Origin: Toxoplasma gondii ME49
Lineage: Eukaryota; Apicomplexa; Conoidasida; Eucoccidiorida; Sarcocystidae
Direction: 5' to 3'
DNA: 64,000 bases
Assembly: GCF_000006565.2 (NCBI RefSeq)
Contig: NC_031467.1
Coordinates: forward strand, 1,638,613-1,702,612
Below, piece after piece: positions 1-12,984 of the stretch (its first letter is position 1; every line of letters begins with the position of its first letter). The notes under the pieces were generated by a model. It saw nothing but the letters and a program-made list of their open reading frames with translations. It did no database searches and was not told where the DNA came from. Position numbers and translations under genes: made by a program.

Positions 1-2592
1 AACGCATTTCTTCTTCTTCCTTCGTCAACAGCTGTCTCCGCTGCAGAGACAGCTTGTGGGGCAGCGGCTTCGGCGACGCCCGCTGCACAGAGACCGGAGA
101 GACGGCCAGCGAGGCGGCAGGGCCCGCGACGAGCGGAGACAGAGAAGGAGACACAGGAAGACTCGTCTCGCCTCTGGAAAGGGTCTCCTCCCGGGTGTCG
201 CCCTCTCGCGAAGACACACGCTCGAACGTCGAATGCAGGCTGGCGTTCACTCCACTTGTGTCTCCACCTCGCGATGGATGCACTGGAGTTGGCCTCCTCG
301 CGGCTCCGCCCTCTTCTCCGATTTCCGCGTCTACCTCCACCTGCCTGTCCCGACAGCTTTCAGCCATCCCGGCACCACTGTCCTCCTCGGCATCGCTCTC
401 GGACAGCATGTCGGCGTCTTCGAGGAAAGAGTGGAAGTCCCTCTGTCTCTGCTGCATCGTCAACAGCATTTGTCGCTGTTTCCGGGCACCTTCGCTCAGG
501 CCGGCGTCCTCCTTCGAGTCCTCTGCGCCCTGCGCTGTCTCCTCCGTCGGTCGCGGCTGCCCCGCTCGCGCTTCACCGCCGTCTCCTCGCGCCCCACACG
601 GGCCTGCCGCCGAACCCCCGACGACGCCAGGTGTCTCCGAGACCTCGGGCGCATGTGACTCCCGCCCTGCGCCCTGGGCAGCGTCCGCCACCGCCTCATC
701 ACTCTGAGAGGTACCTCCCGCCTTCGGCTTACAGTCGGAGACCGGCAGGCGAGAGAGAAGCGTCCGGCAGTAGCGCCGGACCTCCGCAAAGGTCGACTCC
801 GCCTCGTGGAGGCGCTCGACCTCAGATCGGAGGCACCTTAGAAAGACCGGTGGAATTACCCCACACTTTGCATCGCCCTCGAGTCTCTGTGTCTCCGCGC
901 GAGGGCCTTCTTCGCCCCGCCTCCGCGCCTGCGCCAGTGCGTCCAGCAGTTTCAAAGCGCTGCACACCGGGTCATGCAGAAAGGCCCCACAAGAAGAGGA
1001 GGAAGAAGGGATAGAAGAAGGAGCAGGCGAGGAAGAAGAAGACTCCGGAGAAGAGGAAGAAAGAGAGGAAGAAGGAGAGACATGAGAGACACAGGCAACA
1101 TTGTTAGTAGCGGCGGCTGGTTGAGGGGTGGTAGAAGAAACAGTGGCTGGGGAAGATGGCGAAGCGAGGAAATCGGGGCCGCGATTCTTCGCCTGAAGAA
1201 GTTGAAGAAGAAGACGAAACAAAAGATGGTGTTCGTCGTCTCCCACCAACGCATCGACCAGGAGGTCTTGCATGTGAAAAAACTCTGGGGCCATATCGCC
1301 TGCCGCACGCGACGGCCACAAGAGGGGCGCCTCCGGGTGCCGCAGAGCCTCTTCTTCTGCTACCTGAAAAACATGAAAACACCGAAACAGAAACACCGAG
1401 TGTCGAGAGAGACGACGACTCTTCTCCGCAGTCAAATCCTTTCCTTTAGGTGTATGCAGCCCTCTCCTCCTCGTTTGCCATGTTCAGCGGTGCACCGCAC
1501 ACTGCACTCTCAGCCTCCTGGCTCGGACACCGACCAGTCTCTCCACCGGCGCTCAGCTGCACCGAAGGCGCCGCTCTCTCTCCGACCTGAAGTCTTCCTT
1601 TCCACACTCCACACCGTCATACTTGCACTCGCGTATCTCTTTGGATATCTCCGCAAAGAGGCGCGGCTGTTCTGCAGCACGGCTGTGAACTTCTCTCCGT
1701 CTCACGGACGTCTCCAGACCGATATGCGTCCTCACATGTGTGTACTCGTGGTGTTCTGTATCACGGCTTTTGTCTTGTTTCAGACGCTTCTTACTTGCAT
1801 GTCTGCGCGGGCGTTTCCCAGATGTTCTCTTTTTCTAGACACGCCGGCGGCGATGAGTCGCTCTGAGGCGCCGAACGCGTCAAAGCACTTCCAGCTTTCC
1901 TTCTTGAGACGCAGGAGGGGAGCCGAGGAGGCTTGGCCAGCCGCCCCCAGGAGCGCGCGAGAAGAGCGAATCTGCGGGACTGCAGCGCCACTGGCGCCGC
2001 GTCTCGAACACACAGTGGAAGTCGTCAACTCCTCCAGTAGCGACGCGAACGACGGATGCAGGCGACCCGACCGTCCAACTGCGCGCTCCAGCCGCGACAG
2101 CGTGCACGGCTGAGTCGCCAGGAGCTGCACAATTTGCCGCCGCAACAGAAACGCGTACCTGAGGCAGAGTGGAGAGAAAGAGTCGCGAGCAGCGTTGAAC
2201 TGAGCGAACGGCGGACAGACGGGTGAAGGTCGAAAACGAGGACGAGGACGAGGGCGGGGAAAAAAACGAAGAGCGAGACACGAAGAAGACAGGGAAAGAT
2301 AGAGAAATACGGAGAGGGGCGGCAAAGTCCACATCCCAAGGACAACACAGGAACAACCAACGCACAAATAGGAAGAAAAACAAGCTCTCAAACAAACGAC
2401 TTTGAAACATGCAGCTGCCAAATCCCTCCCCCCCTCCCCATAGGCAAACACGCGCATGCATGCACAAACAGACAGGTACACATACACATATTTACTTAAT
2501 AAAACAACACACCTATGCACACATATATATATATATCTATATATATGTAGATATACATATATATATATATAACTATATATATGTAGATATAC

Positions 2593-2623
<31 letters not shown>

Positions 2624-5600
2624 TATGCATTTGCATCTCAGAGTGATAGAGCTGTACGTTTCCTGCCCCGGCAGCGTCTTCACGCCCTGTTTCATCCTTT
2701 CGACTTTCCTCCATCTGTATCCACCTCGTCTTCGCCGGCTCCACCCACCAGCCTGGAAGACCGCTCCACATGCAGACTTTCCGCCACCGCAGAAGAGCAC
2801 ACAAACCGTATTTTGTTTACACAAAAGTATGCGGCTAGAAAAGCATGCGTGTGCATATGAATACATGAGTCCAATGCTTGATCTTCTATCGGGTTACCGG
2901 GAGAGGTATTTGTCTCTTGCGGTGAGGCGATGTAGATTCATTCTTTCGAGGAAGAAGAGAGAGGCGGCGACGCTGGCGAGCAATTTCCATAGCTCCATCA
3001 AAACGAACTCTGCGGCAACGGCCTGCGAGTCAAGAGTCGCAAGGTCCCAGACAGTCTCGTGACTCGCAGCTTCTTTGAGAAGTGCAGAGTGGAACGCCAG
3101 GACGGCCTCAGCAGCTTTCCTCTCCAAAGAGTCAGGTCCGGAAGGAGAGAGAGGAGAAGACGACGAGGCGGAAGAAGCGAGCGAAGAAGACGACGAAGAA
3201 GACGAGGAAGACGACGAGGAAGAAGACGAAGAAGAGAGAGAAGACTCGTGTGTTCCGGTCGCCATTTCAGCTGTTTGTTGGGAGGGAAGAAGGGCAGGAG
3301 GAAGAAAGGAGGAGAATTGAAGAGAAGAGAAAGGCGAGGCGTCGCTGCGGAGAGTCAAGAAGGGGAATGACGATCCCCCGCGAACGGAGAAAAAGGAAGG
3401 AAGCGCGGGAGTGCCGTCGACCTGGACCTGTCGCTCCAGGAGCTTCTCCGGAGAGAATTGTTGGGGACAGAAAGCGAGGAAAAAGACAACCAGCGGGTGA
3501 AACTCGCGCGCCACCCTTTCCTCCAGCGCCTCACGTGTCTCGACTTGCATCCCGTTCTCTGCGTTCTCTCCATCTCCTTGTTTTGCGTCCACCTCGAGTT
3601 CTCTCTTCTTCTCCCCGCTGCCTTCTCGCGCGCCGTCTGAACCCACCTCACGTTCTTCCTCCAGAAATCTCTCTGCCCTGTCTCGCCTTCCCATCGCCAC
3701 ATACAGCGCGGCCTTCTCCCCTGCTTCTCTTTCTGCTTCTTCGTTGTCTTTTTCAGTGCTCGTGACGCCTTCTTCCCTCCGGCTTGTCTCCTGTGCAGCT
3801 GCCCTTGTCTGAGTTGTCTCTGGCGTTTGACTGCGAGTTCGCCTGCGGCCTTTCCTCTGCAGGGAGAGCAGCAGAAAAGCCAACTGGAGGGAGACCAAGT
3901 CGAGGCCGTCAGACCGACTTCGTTCGTACTCGCGCACATGCTCCTTCATCAGAGCCTCGCCGTTTCTCACCCAGTACCCCGACCGCAAGGCCCCCGCGAA
4001 TAAGAGAGACGCTGTCCCCTCTCGCAGCAAGAGAAAGGAGACACGCGGTGGAAAAAGAGACAGCAGTTCGCGCTCTCCAAACGGAGACGAACTCGCGACA
4101 TGCGCCCTCGCAGCTGGCGCAGACGCCGAAGCAGCACAGTCGGAGACAGAGGGCGGCGGACAGAGAGGAGAAGCTGGGGTGAGAGAGGACGATTCAGACA
4201 CAGACGGAGGGTCGAGCGCGACGCGAAGGAGATCCGGACAGATGCAGAGGACAAAGGCTCGAGTCAAAGGCGAATGGAGAGAGCCGACAGCGCATCCGTG
4301 AGCAGAGGAGAAAAGAGAGGACGGCGGAGAAGAAGAAGATGGACGAGCACGAAGAACTGGGACTGGAGGCAAGCGAAGAAGCGCCGGACGGAAGGTCGAG
4401 AGAAGCGGCACCAGAGGAGCGAAACTTGAGTGCGAGGAAGACCGGCAACCGTTCCCCTGAGAAAAAGAAAAACATGAAACCCAAATCACAGCCAAGAAGG
4501 CAAAGACGAGTGAAACACAACAGAAAAAAGAAGACAAATTGACAAATTGACACGCCTGAACAGAACAGCCGCGACATCACACAGCGACAGGAGGGAACGA
4601 GGCACACTGCAGCCTGGTTTCCTCTATAGGACATGCACACTCAAATATACAGATTCACATGCATAAATGTATATATATATATATATATGTATATATATGT
4701 ATATATATGTATATATATGTATATATGTATATGAATACAAGCACTGCAGAGGGCGAAACATAGATATGTTCCCTGTGTCTTTGCACAAATGAATCTACAA
4801 TTCCACCGACATGTACAATGAGAAACGAAGATGCGGGTACGATGTATTGGCTCTGCCAGTGCACAGAGGGTTGGAGAGTGGCGTACGGTTTCTTACATAC
4901 ACCTATGCGTACAGCGGATATAAAGCTGTGACCAAAAAATGCATGCGCGCACAGCCACGAAGGTCTGTGCATGCATTCGCAGGGACAGAGGAGCACCTGG
5001 AGAGGAGTGGAGGAAGGAATGCGCGTACGTCCAAGTATCTTTATATTGTTGTCACTCTGAACGCGGCAGCGACGGCGCCTCGAAGGCCGAGACAAACGCA
5101 CTCACCAATCTCTTGACGATACGAAGCAGCTCGTCTTCCAGGATGCATGCGTTGTGCCACTGATGCAGCATTTCGTACATCACATGCTCGCGGGCATGCC
5201 TGCAGAAACAAGAGAAGGGTGCGTTTCCTCGTTGCTTCAGCCCCTTTGCCCGAGGGAGACAAATCGTCCCGGAGATGCACTCAGGTGATCCGACGGAAGA
5301 ACAGCAGCCGCGTCACCGAGAGACATGCAGATTAGATTCGTTTCTCCCATGGCCTCGAGGGCAGGCGCCGCACACCCTCCGACAGACTCGGCATGAAAAC
5401 AGCGAAACGGCACAGGTGCATCCCAAAAAACAAGCCGACCTCGTGGTTCGAGCATCCACATGCACGCACGCATGCGTTAGGGTGCATGCTTGAGAATCAG
5501 ATAGATCGTTGCGGAAAGACAGACACAGAGAGACGCATTTAGACAGACGAGAGACAGATACAGACAGCCAAACGGATTCAGCTAGAGAGAGAGGTAACAA

Positions 5601-8600
5601 CGGACAGGTAAACGTACAAACACCGACATAGACACAGACGGATGTCGATAAAGAAGCAGCGAAAGACCAGCCCCCATCCGGTTTCTCCAGCAACTGTCTG
5701 TTGTCAGGATCAGGGCGCCTTGCAGATAGATACAGACACAGTTAGGTAGAGGGAGGCGTCTGTGGATATCTGCGTACATTTCATTTGCGGGGGAGCAAAA
5801 GAGAGGTGGAAAAGGGAAGAAAAGCAGTACCTGACTTGCAGATTCGCACGGTGGAACTTGAGCATGAAGGCCCAGAGAGGCTGAAGAATCTTGCAGATCG
5901 TCAGCAGGTCAGCTCGAAAAAAGCGGCGCCAGACAGTCTCTTCAGACATCACGTAACAGAGATCCTGAAGCACCCGCTTCTCCGGGTCTCTGCATGCACA
6001 ACCATTTCACACATCCTCACAAATCATACCCAGGTATACAAATACGCATATGCACCTTCACGACTACACAAGTCACAACTTTGTAGACTCATACATATAT
6101 ACGTATGTATATATATATATATATATACATATAGTATGCACGCAGAGGGAAAATACATCGATACACGAGCTATATCCATGCATATATACAACGCCATTTA
6201 CACAAACACACACATGTCTACATATATATATATATATATATGTACATATGTACAGAGAGAAGAAGACGTCCGTTGACACTGAGTGGAGAAGTGGATTTTG
6301 TGGCGATGTGCGTTTTTTATTGAAATCCTGTTGTCCAGGACGCCCCCTCGACAGAGTGAGTGGAGAGACCTCACACTAGGAAGAGAGGCCTGCGAAGCCT
6401 TTTCTCGTCACCAAGGCGTTGAGGTTTTGACATAACGTGATGACGGACCCCCCCGCACAGATGAGTGACTCTCCTCAGTGATGCAGGTGTGGGTGCCATG
6501 CCTATGTCTCCGTCATTCTCTCGCTGCATGCAGTCACGTAAAGCGCTGGAAGTGCATGGTGAGGACTATGCAGAGGCGTTTACTTGAGCTTCGGGTTCAC
6601 GTATTCGAGGCCGCTGAGCATGATTTCGACCTCATGGGCGGAACTCATCATTGGCGCTTCCTTGAGGAGACTGATGCCTCGAGCCACGAAGTCCTTCTCC
6701 CAGACAGCTGTCTCCGCGAGATTTGGGACGGTAAAAAGTTGGACGGTCAGCGAGCCGAGGTCGCAGGACTCTGGAGAAAAGCGGCCCGACAAAGAAACGT
6801 TTAAGAGGCGTTTCCACGCACCTCCAGAAACGCGAGGAAAACCGGAAAACCGACACACAAGTACTTTCGACTTCTGCTCGGAAGACTTAAACAACATGGC
6901 ACATCTTTTTCTACCTTTCGACGGACTCTGCGTCCACACACAAGCGCCACCCCGGATAAAAAACGACCGGTACGAGCTACAGACAAAAAAAGACAGACAT
7001 CCGCGAAGAGCTTCGCAACTGAAAGGCCCGGCCATAGAGATAATCATGCTCAACAGAGAAATTTGAATGCGTGACAATATAACTTTATATTTATATATAT
7101 ATATATATATATATGCATATATATATATATATGTATATATATATGTATATATGTATTTCTATAGATGCACCGAGCGCCGAGGATGCACACATGTGCACAC
7201 TGCTACTCCGTAGAGGTGGAGAGTCAGAAGAGTCCAACGACACCACGAGGATGCGCTCCGAGATTCTCTGTGTCTTCTTGATTTAAGAGAGAAGACAAGA
7301 CTATCGCACAAGCCGTGAGAGGCTGCTGAGGTCGTTTCCAGAGAGTCAAGAGTCTCGCTTTTCACCTGCATCTGCATCTCGGCGCGAGTCGTCGTCAGTC
7401 AGGGGAACGCCCCTCGCGACGTGAGTGTAGTGGTCGAGGATGAGTCCTGCGAATTTCGTCTTGAATTTCGGAGAAGCAAAAAGCGCCATGTAGAAGTCGT
7501 GCAGCTGTCTTTGGAGACTCGCGCCGAAGGTTCCATGCTCGCACAGCCACCTGACGAGTGCGGAAGGGACGAGGCTGGATGTGACAAGCCATCGATAGCC
7601 GAGGTGTTTCGTCGCCAACTCCGAGAGCCATGAAACGACGGCTTGCGTGAGCACGAGAGTTGCGCGCGATGCCTCTGCAGCGGAGAGAGCCGAGTCCTCC
7701 GCAGACGTCCGACCCGTCGGCGTCAAAAACTCTCGATCTGCCCTCCCGGTTCTCTCGCCTCTTCTTCGTTCACTTCTCTCGCCTCTTCGTTCGCTTCTTC
7801 TTTCGTTTCTTTCTCGGCGGTCTCCACTGGCTTGAGGACCTCGAGGAGACAGGCCCCGCTGGCGCCCACGCAGGTCGAGGAGGTCGGCGAGGCCTGCGGA
7901 CGCGAAGGCAGAGGCAGAACGCGAGTCGCCTTCGCTCTCGTCGCGCGTCTCGTCTCCCGGCGAAGCGGCAGAGGCCACCAGACGGTCCAGAAAGAAGAGA
8001 GACATTGTCGACGCGTAGCTCAACGCAGAGGTGGGCAGTCCAGAGGGGACGGGCGCAGACCCACTGGCGGTCCCGACGGGAGAGCTCGCGGAGAAGCTTG
8101 GATCCAACAGCCGCGAGTCTCCCCCACGGTCCGCTCCCTCGCCTTCGTCCTCGCCTCCCCACCACCGCGAGGACGGAGACCAAGTGTCTCCCTCCCGCCT
8201 TGGGGCTCCATCGCCCCGTGCGCCCGCCGCAGAGCCTGACGCGCCGCGCGAGGCAGCAGCAGCCGCGCCAGACGACGGCGTCCCCGACGAAGCAGAACTG
8301 GAAGAATTCGAACTGAACGAATCAAGAAACGAGGAAGAAGAACGAGAAATCGAGACGGTTGAGTGCGTTTCTCGAGCTCGTATGGCGGCCATCGCAGCTC
8401 GCGCTCCCGCATCGATTGCACTCTGTTCATCGTAGCCTCGGCCGGCGACAGCGGCGACTGTCAAGGCGGCGACCTCCTCAGGCGTGAGGTGGAGTGCCTC
8501 ACCCCACAGTTGAAAGTCGAAGGGATTCGAGAGTGTCTCCTCGCGAAGCAGAGCTGCGTTGATCCCCGCATCTCTCGCCCTTCCCTCGGCTCGCTCCGGC

Positions 8601-10609
8601 GTATGCGGACGAAGATGGCGCCGTCGCCGCGGGACCCCCAGACCGTCTGTCTCCACATCCACTCTCCCATCTCCCTCTCCCCCATCACCTTCCTCTTCTT
8701 CGCCATCACCTTCGTCGTCTTCGCCATCACCTTCGTCTTCTTCGCCTTCTTCTCGTCTCGAGTGCGTGCGACTTTGGGTTCGAGAAGAAGGCCCGTCCGC
8801 GCTTGTCGAAGCCGCGGTTTCCCCGTGAGTCTCCTCCAGGCGCTGGGCCTCGAGTTCGCGCTGCTGTCTATGGAAGAGTTCCAGTTCGCGCTGCGCAGAG
8901 AGCAGGACGTCCGCGAGGCTCTCCTGGAGGTGACGTCTCGACGCCGAGCGCCAGAGAGTCTCCCGCGGCAGCTCCCGGAGTCTCTGAGTGACGAAGGCAA
9001 CGCATGCGGAGATGTGTTGCTGGCTGCGCAGACGGAGGAAAGCTGGCAAAGACTGCGTAGAAGCAGGTCCGTCCATCTCGGGGGTAACGCCTCGGTGCTT
9101 CGAACAGAAACCTGCGGGAGCCCACGACGAAGGATCCCCGCAGTCGCAACACCCTCCACTCGCCTGGATGATCATGTAGTTGTGCGACGCGTGATCCGCG
9201 TTCAAAAAACACGGAGCTGAAAAAAACGCAGAAAAGACCTCGATCCAGACACCGTTCACTCAGACCGCAGACAGTCGACGCCTCACGACACAGTCCCGAC
9301 GACGAGCATCCTGCGACGGAAAAGAAAGATCTGCATAGCCGATGTAGATCACAAAGTGGAGGCGAGAAGGACAAGTTCCAGACGGGAGAGGACGGGGACA
9401 GGGACGGGGGTGGTGGTGGAAAGCAGGAGTCACGACGTTGACAGAAATCTGAAGTCCAAGACTTCCACTTGTCTCTCTCCAATACCAGGGTACCAGGCGT
9501 CGCTACAGACGTATTCTTTACATTTACATATATATATATATATGTATATATGTATATGTATATGTATGGGTCTATGTGTGTGCATGCCTTCTGCGGATTC
9601 GCACCGCGATGTGTGACGGAGCGGCCTCTTTACTTTTGGCAACGCTGAAATTTCCAGTCTCCAGATGAGCACCTCACCTTGCTCTCCGTACTGGGTCACA
9701 TCCACATGCAAACATTTCGTGATTTATTACACACTCAAGCATCTATGATTGTATGCAGAGATGTATAGAGTTGACAGGCTGCATCCACAGACGCGGCCGA
9801 CATCTCTCTCTCTTCTTTTGTGCCCAAAAAGTCATCGACCGCTCTACCTTTTCACATATCTACCTGTCTATCCATCTGTCCATCTACTTCTTCCTCTCTC
9901 CACCGACCTTTCTAAACATACACACAGAAGACATGTGTGTAAATATGTGCAGGATCTAACTATGTACATCAATAGATGCATATAATTGCAAGACAGTGTC
10001 CAGCTCGACGGTTTGGCGGGCAGCCGCCTTCGGCTCGTGAGGCTTCTTGGCGTCAGCGCCTCTGTTTCGGCTTTGTTTACCGCAGACGACGCAGGTGGAA
10101 TCGTGCTCGCAGTCCAGACAGCGGAATCCGATGTCCCCCTTTTTCAGGTGGGCGCCGCATGCGCCGCCTTCATCCTCCATGGCGAGGCGGTCATGTTCCA
10201 GGAGACATGGGCAGGGCGCAGAGACTGCGAAAAGCCAAGGTCGAATCTTCGCTTTCCAGAGAGCAGCCGACGTCCCCGCAGACGGTCGTGGACTGCGCGA
10301 GCATTCGGGAGAAGAGCGGCGGCAGTACAGCGCGCGCCGCAAGACGCCCACCAGAGTCGAGACATCGGCAGAAGTCACGACAGACTCCAGACCGCGAAAC
10401 AAATACTCCGGATCCAGCGAGTCCAGCGGGGAAGACGCAGTGAACGCTGAGGAAGAAGACGAGACGATGGAAGAAAACGAGGGGGAGGAAGAAGAAAGAG
10501 CCGACGGAACAGCAGACGGAAGAGAAGAAGAGGAAGAGGAAGACGGGAGAGAAGAAGAAACAGAAGAGGAAGAGTTGACAGGGGAGAAGGACGATGAGGA
10601 AGGATCCAT
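1..10609 (-). CDS. UBR-box N-recognin E3 ubiquitin ligase (UBR1-like), 3' part beyond window edge
   Basis: Expected to recognise N-degrons and ubiquitinate the substrate. I read eight exons: 10609-10081, 9216-7366, 6770-6584, 5989-5831, 5199-5106, 4456-2898, 2158-1795, and 1363 to beyond base 1. All introns are GT-AG and the phase is kept at each junction, giving at least 2,035 residues. The start MDPSSSS has a good context (AAAAATGG). After a Ser-rich leader comes a full UBR box split by intron 1. Later pieces match the UBR family in order: [10 protein letters not shown] in exon 3, [16 protein letters not shown] in exon 6 (family AGMWRRNG), a winged-helix-like stretch starting [14 protein letters not shown] in exon 7, and [16 protein letters not shown] in exon 8. 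Exon 6 carries a poly-Ser run and an acidic, Arg-rich insert. The RING-type and C-terminal domains are expected left of base 1 and cannot be seen. The family call is firm; the UBR1/2 subtype is inference. Confidence 0.9.
1795..2158 (-). other. Winged-helix-like exon of the UBR ligase
   Basis: This exon begins [18 protein letters not shown] and contains [15 protein letters not shown]. In UBR1-type ligases a region of the same order (RR.IIHQL... then Y.LK...W..FD) precedes the long helical and RING part. The 431-base intron that follows (1794-1364) joins in phase directly to [14 protein letters not shown] possible extra exon inside that intron was considered and not needed. Confidence 0.55.
2521..2627. 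repeat. (TA)n-rich microsatellite in UBR intron
   Basis: Imperfect TA/TATC/TATG repeat of about 107 bases within the intron 2897-2159 of the UBR ligase. Confidence 0.9.
3140..3250 (-). repeat. Poly-serine tract in UBR ligase exon 6
   Basis: The minus strand encodes about 20 consecutive serines followed by [15 protein letters not shown]. Codons are a mixture of TCT, TCC and TCG, so this is a protein-level homopolymer more than a pure triplet microsatellite. It lies between two conserved UBR-family segments and is probably a disordered insertion. Confidence 0.85.
4668..4732. repeat. TATATATG tandem microsatellite in UBR intron
   Basis: About five near-perfect TATATATATG units in intron 5105-4457 of the UBR ligase. 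Confidence 0.9.
6219..6254. repeat. (TA)n microsatellite in UBR intron
   Basis: TA run with flanking TACATATG, in intron 6583-5990. A second similar tract lies at 6092-6135 in the same intron. Confidence 0.88.
7086..7156. repeat. (TA)n/TATG microsatellite in UBR intron
   Basis: About 70 bases of TA repeats broken by GCATA and GTATA, in intron 7365-6771. Confidence 0.9.
9095..10158 (-). other. UBR-box zinc finger (N-degron binding), split by an intron
   Basis: The box covers about residues 151-217 of the E3 ligase. Exon 1 gives the [22 protein letters not shown] half and exon 2 gives [14 protein letters not shown]...[12 protein letters not shown]...FCSKH. Intron 10080-9217 breaks the Ala codon right after CVVC. 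All Cys/His ligand positions expected for a UBR box are present, including the CDCGD signature and the HxxH pair. This is the main basis for naming the gene. Confidence 0.93.
9525..9567. repeat. (TA)n/TATG microsatellite in UBR intron 1
   Basis: TA repeat followed by TATATGTA units in intron 10080-9217, the intron that splits the UBR box. Confidence 0.88.
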
Positions 10610-11761
10610 TTTTCTGGGATCGAGTGAGCTGGGTCCCGAGAGGCGGAGAGAATGAATTCGCTAGAAAGAGAGGAAGCGACGCATCTTGCAGAAAGTAAAC
10701 GGCTGCGGTGACGACGAAAATACGAATCGCAGCTAGACAGAGAGCACGAGAGGAGACAGAAGCAGAAAAGTCCGGTGGAAGAAGGAGATCCAGAGGAGAC
10801 AAAGAAACACAGATACAGCAAGATGGCGAAGTAGAGAAGAGGAGACAGACAGAAGAAAGAGAGAGACGTCGAAAGTAGAGAAAAAGAGCAAGGAGAGATA
10901 GAAAGGGCAGAAGAGGGAGCAGACAGGAAATGAAAAGCAGAGATGGGAGTCTGATGGGAGTGGAAAGAAAACCAGCAAGTGCATCCGCGCAAGAGCCCTT
11001 CAACTTGATTCTTCTCGCGGGAGAAACGAAGGCGGCGTTTCCGCCACAGGAAGACGTTGAGAGGAAACGTTTGTTACCTCGAGGCAGAAGTGACAGAGGA
11101 CGAGACGACCAGCGTCTGCGCTTTCTCTGTCGAGGAGAGAAGCTGCAAGACGCGTCTCAGACGAAGTGCGAAGAGAGACTCTTTCTCGAATCGGTTCTCG
11201 CTTCCGCCAGAATAAGGGAACGCGTCCTGCCCTGCTCAACTGTTTTTGAACGGCCGCGGCCACCGCAGAGGGCTCCTCTGCGACCTGAGAGTCTTTTCTT
11301 CACATCGACCCAGGAACTTCTTTCCTGAAGCATGCACATAAATCCACAAATCCTGAAAATACGAAACTTTCAGAAACAAAAAGCGGGAGCAGCCAACGGC
11401 GCTTGGGCGAGAGGCTGCCGCGCGCGCTCGGCGAGGACGCCTGAAGAGGTTTCTTTGCTCGAGAAGGTGGAAGAAAACACAGAGGAAGGAGGAAAGAGAA
11501 AAGGCAATTTCTCGAGGCCTCAATGCGCCAAGAAGGAAAAGACAAACGGACGCTTCTTTTTATCAGAAAAAAGCCGAAGCAGGCGGCTTCCTGGGGGGCG
11601 GAACGCATGCAAGACGGCGAGACTGGGAGACTAGCAACTTGCGAAAGAGACAGACTCTCTGAGAAAAGTTGCACATAGATGCTGAGAACAGTCAGAAACT
11701 CCGAAATCCTCTCTCTCTGCTCTGTACTTGTGCAGTTGCGCCGCTCTTTGTCGACTGAAAG

Positions 11762-11818
11762 CATATGTATCTACATATATATATGTATATCTGTATATAT
11801 GTATATCTGTATGTGTAT
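11762..11818. repeat. TATATG/TATCTG microsatellite
   Basis: Imperfect repeat in the spacer upstream of the UBR ligase. Confidence 0.85.
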
Positions 11819-12279
11819 GATGCATATTAAAACTGTGTTTCGAGAGCCTTCGTGAGGCAGCGAAGAAAAAAAGGGCCTCAGAGGTCGGCGAAGTTTCCGG
11901 TCTCAGCGAAAGCACTGCACAAGATACGAAAGAAGCACTGTGCGATGCGGCAGAATAAAAGTCGTTAAACTCTGATCTTAGTGGTGATGTTTCTGCTTCT
12001 CCACCTGAGATGGCCGTTGACAGATGTGATGTCTGGTTCTGCTTGTAGTGGGCGAGAACACAAACGCTGTTCCCCCAGTCGAGGGAAAACCTGCATCCGA
12101 AATCGTCCTGTTATCCTCTGCGCAAGCGTCACGAAGGAAAACAAATGACGCAGACTCACATCAAAACAGTCACGGCGCTTCACCACTCTCCACATTCTCT
12201 CGTGGTCTACGCTCGTCCAGATGTGTGCTCCTGTCTCTGTTTCTACTTGTCACATGCAATTGATGTGCAGTACGATAAA

Positions 12280-12430
12280 GATATACATATATATATGTAT
12301 ATATATTGATGGATATATGTGTATTTGCATAGGCATTGTTATTTGGAAAGCTGTGTACATGTGTGTATACATTGATGAGTGAAGATATATATATATATAT
12401 AGATAGATAGATACATAGATAGATACATAA
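12280..12430. repeat. Compound (TA)n and (GATA)n microsatellite region
   Basis: TA repeats at 12280-12310 and 12383-12400, followed by GATA/TAGA units to about 12430; intergenic. Confidence 0.85.
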
Positions 12431-12942
12431 ATGACCGTCGCTTGATACAAAGGTGTACACCTACCTGTGTATAGACGTATATATATACGTCGTTGTACGC
12501 GAAGACAGATTTATGTGCGTGTGTGTAAACGAGGAGAGGAGGTTTACTTACTTTGAAGAACGGACAAGGAACTGTGAAGAATGCACGGAGAACTTGGGCG
12601 CAGTCCGGGAACTTCGACCGCATGTGTGAGCTTAGATGCACTGTCTTCAGATGAACATGTCAATCTCGAAGCACCACACGCCTCTTCGGTGTTTAAACAG
12701 ACGTGACACCACAGTGCATGCTTTCTGCCTTGTTCTCTCCATTTACCAAACGCGCCAATGAAGTCGGCAAGCGCCCTAGGAGAGAGGGAACTGAGAAGTG
12801 AAGGAAGCAAAAGATGAAGATACACACGGCGTCTGGGTAAAGGAAGCAGGGGACGATGTAGAGCGAAAGGGAACTAAACACGAGGAGACAGGAAGGTTAA
12901 GATTTCGACTGAGAGAAATTAAAGAGAGAATGTAAGAGAGTC

Positions 12943-12943
<1 letters not shown>

Positions 12944-12982
<39 letters not shown>
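12944..12982. repeat. Pure (TA)n tract
   Basis: About 19 uninterrupted TA units, among the purest tracts in the window; intergenic. Confidence 0.93.

Positions 12983-12984
<2 letters not shown>

Noticed and set aside
54..707. Plus-strand open frames at the left edge
   Set aside because: Antisense to UBR exon 8, whose minus-strand frame runs open from 1363 to the edge and contains the family motif [16 protein letters not shown].
1623..1682. Possible extra exon within the last visible UBR intron
   Set aside because: None of its natural acceptor/donor pairs keeps phase with a sensible peptide; joining 1795 directly to 1363 fits the family.
2496..2640. Open frames rich in Tyr/Ile (YIYIYIYI) over microsatellites
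   Set aside because: They are translations of TA repeats, seen at each such tract on both strands; not coding.
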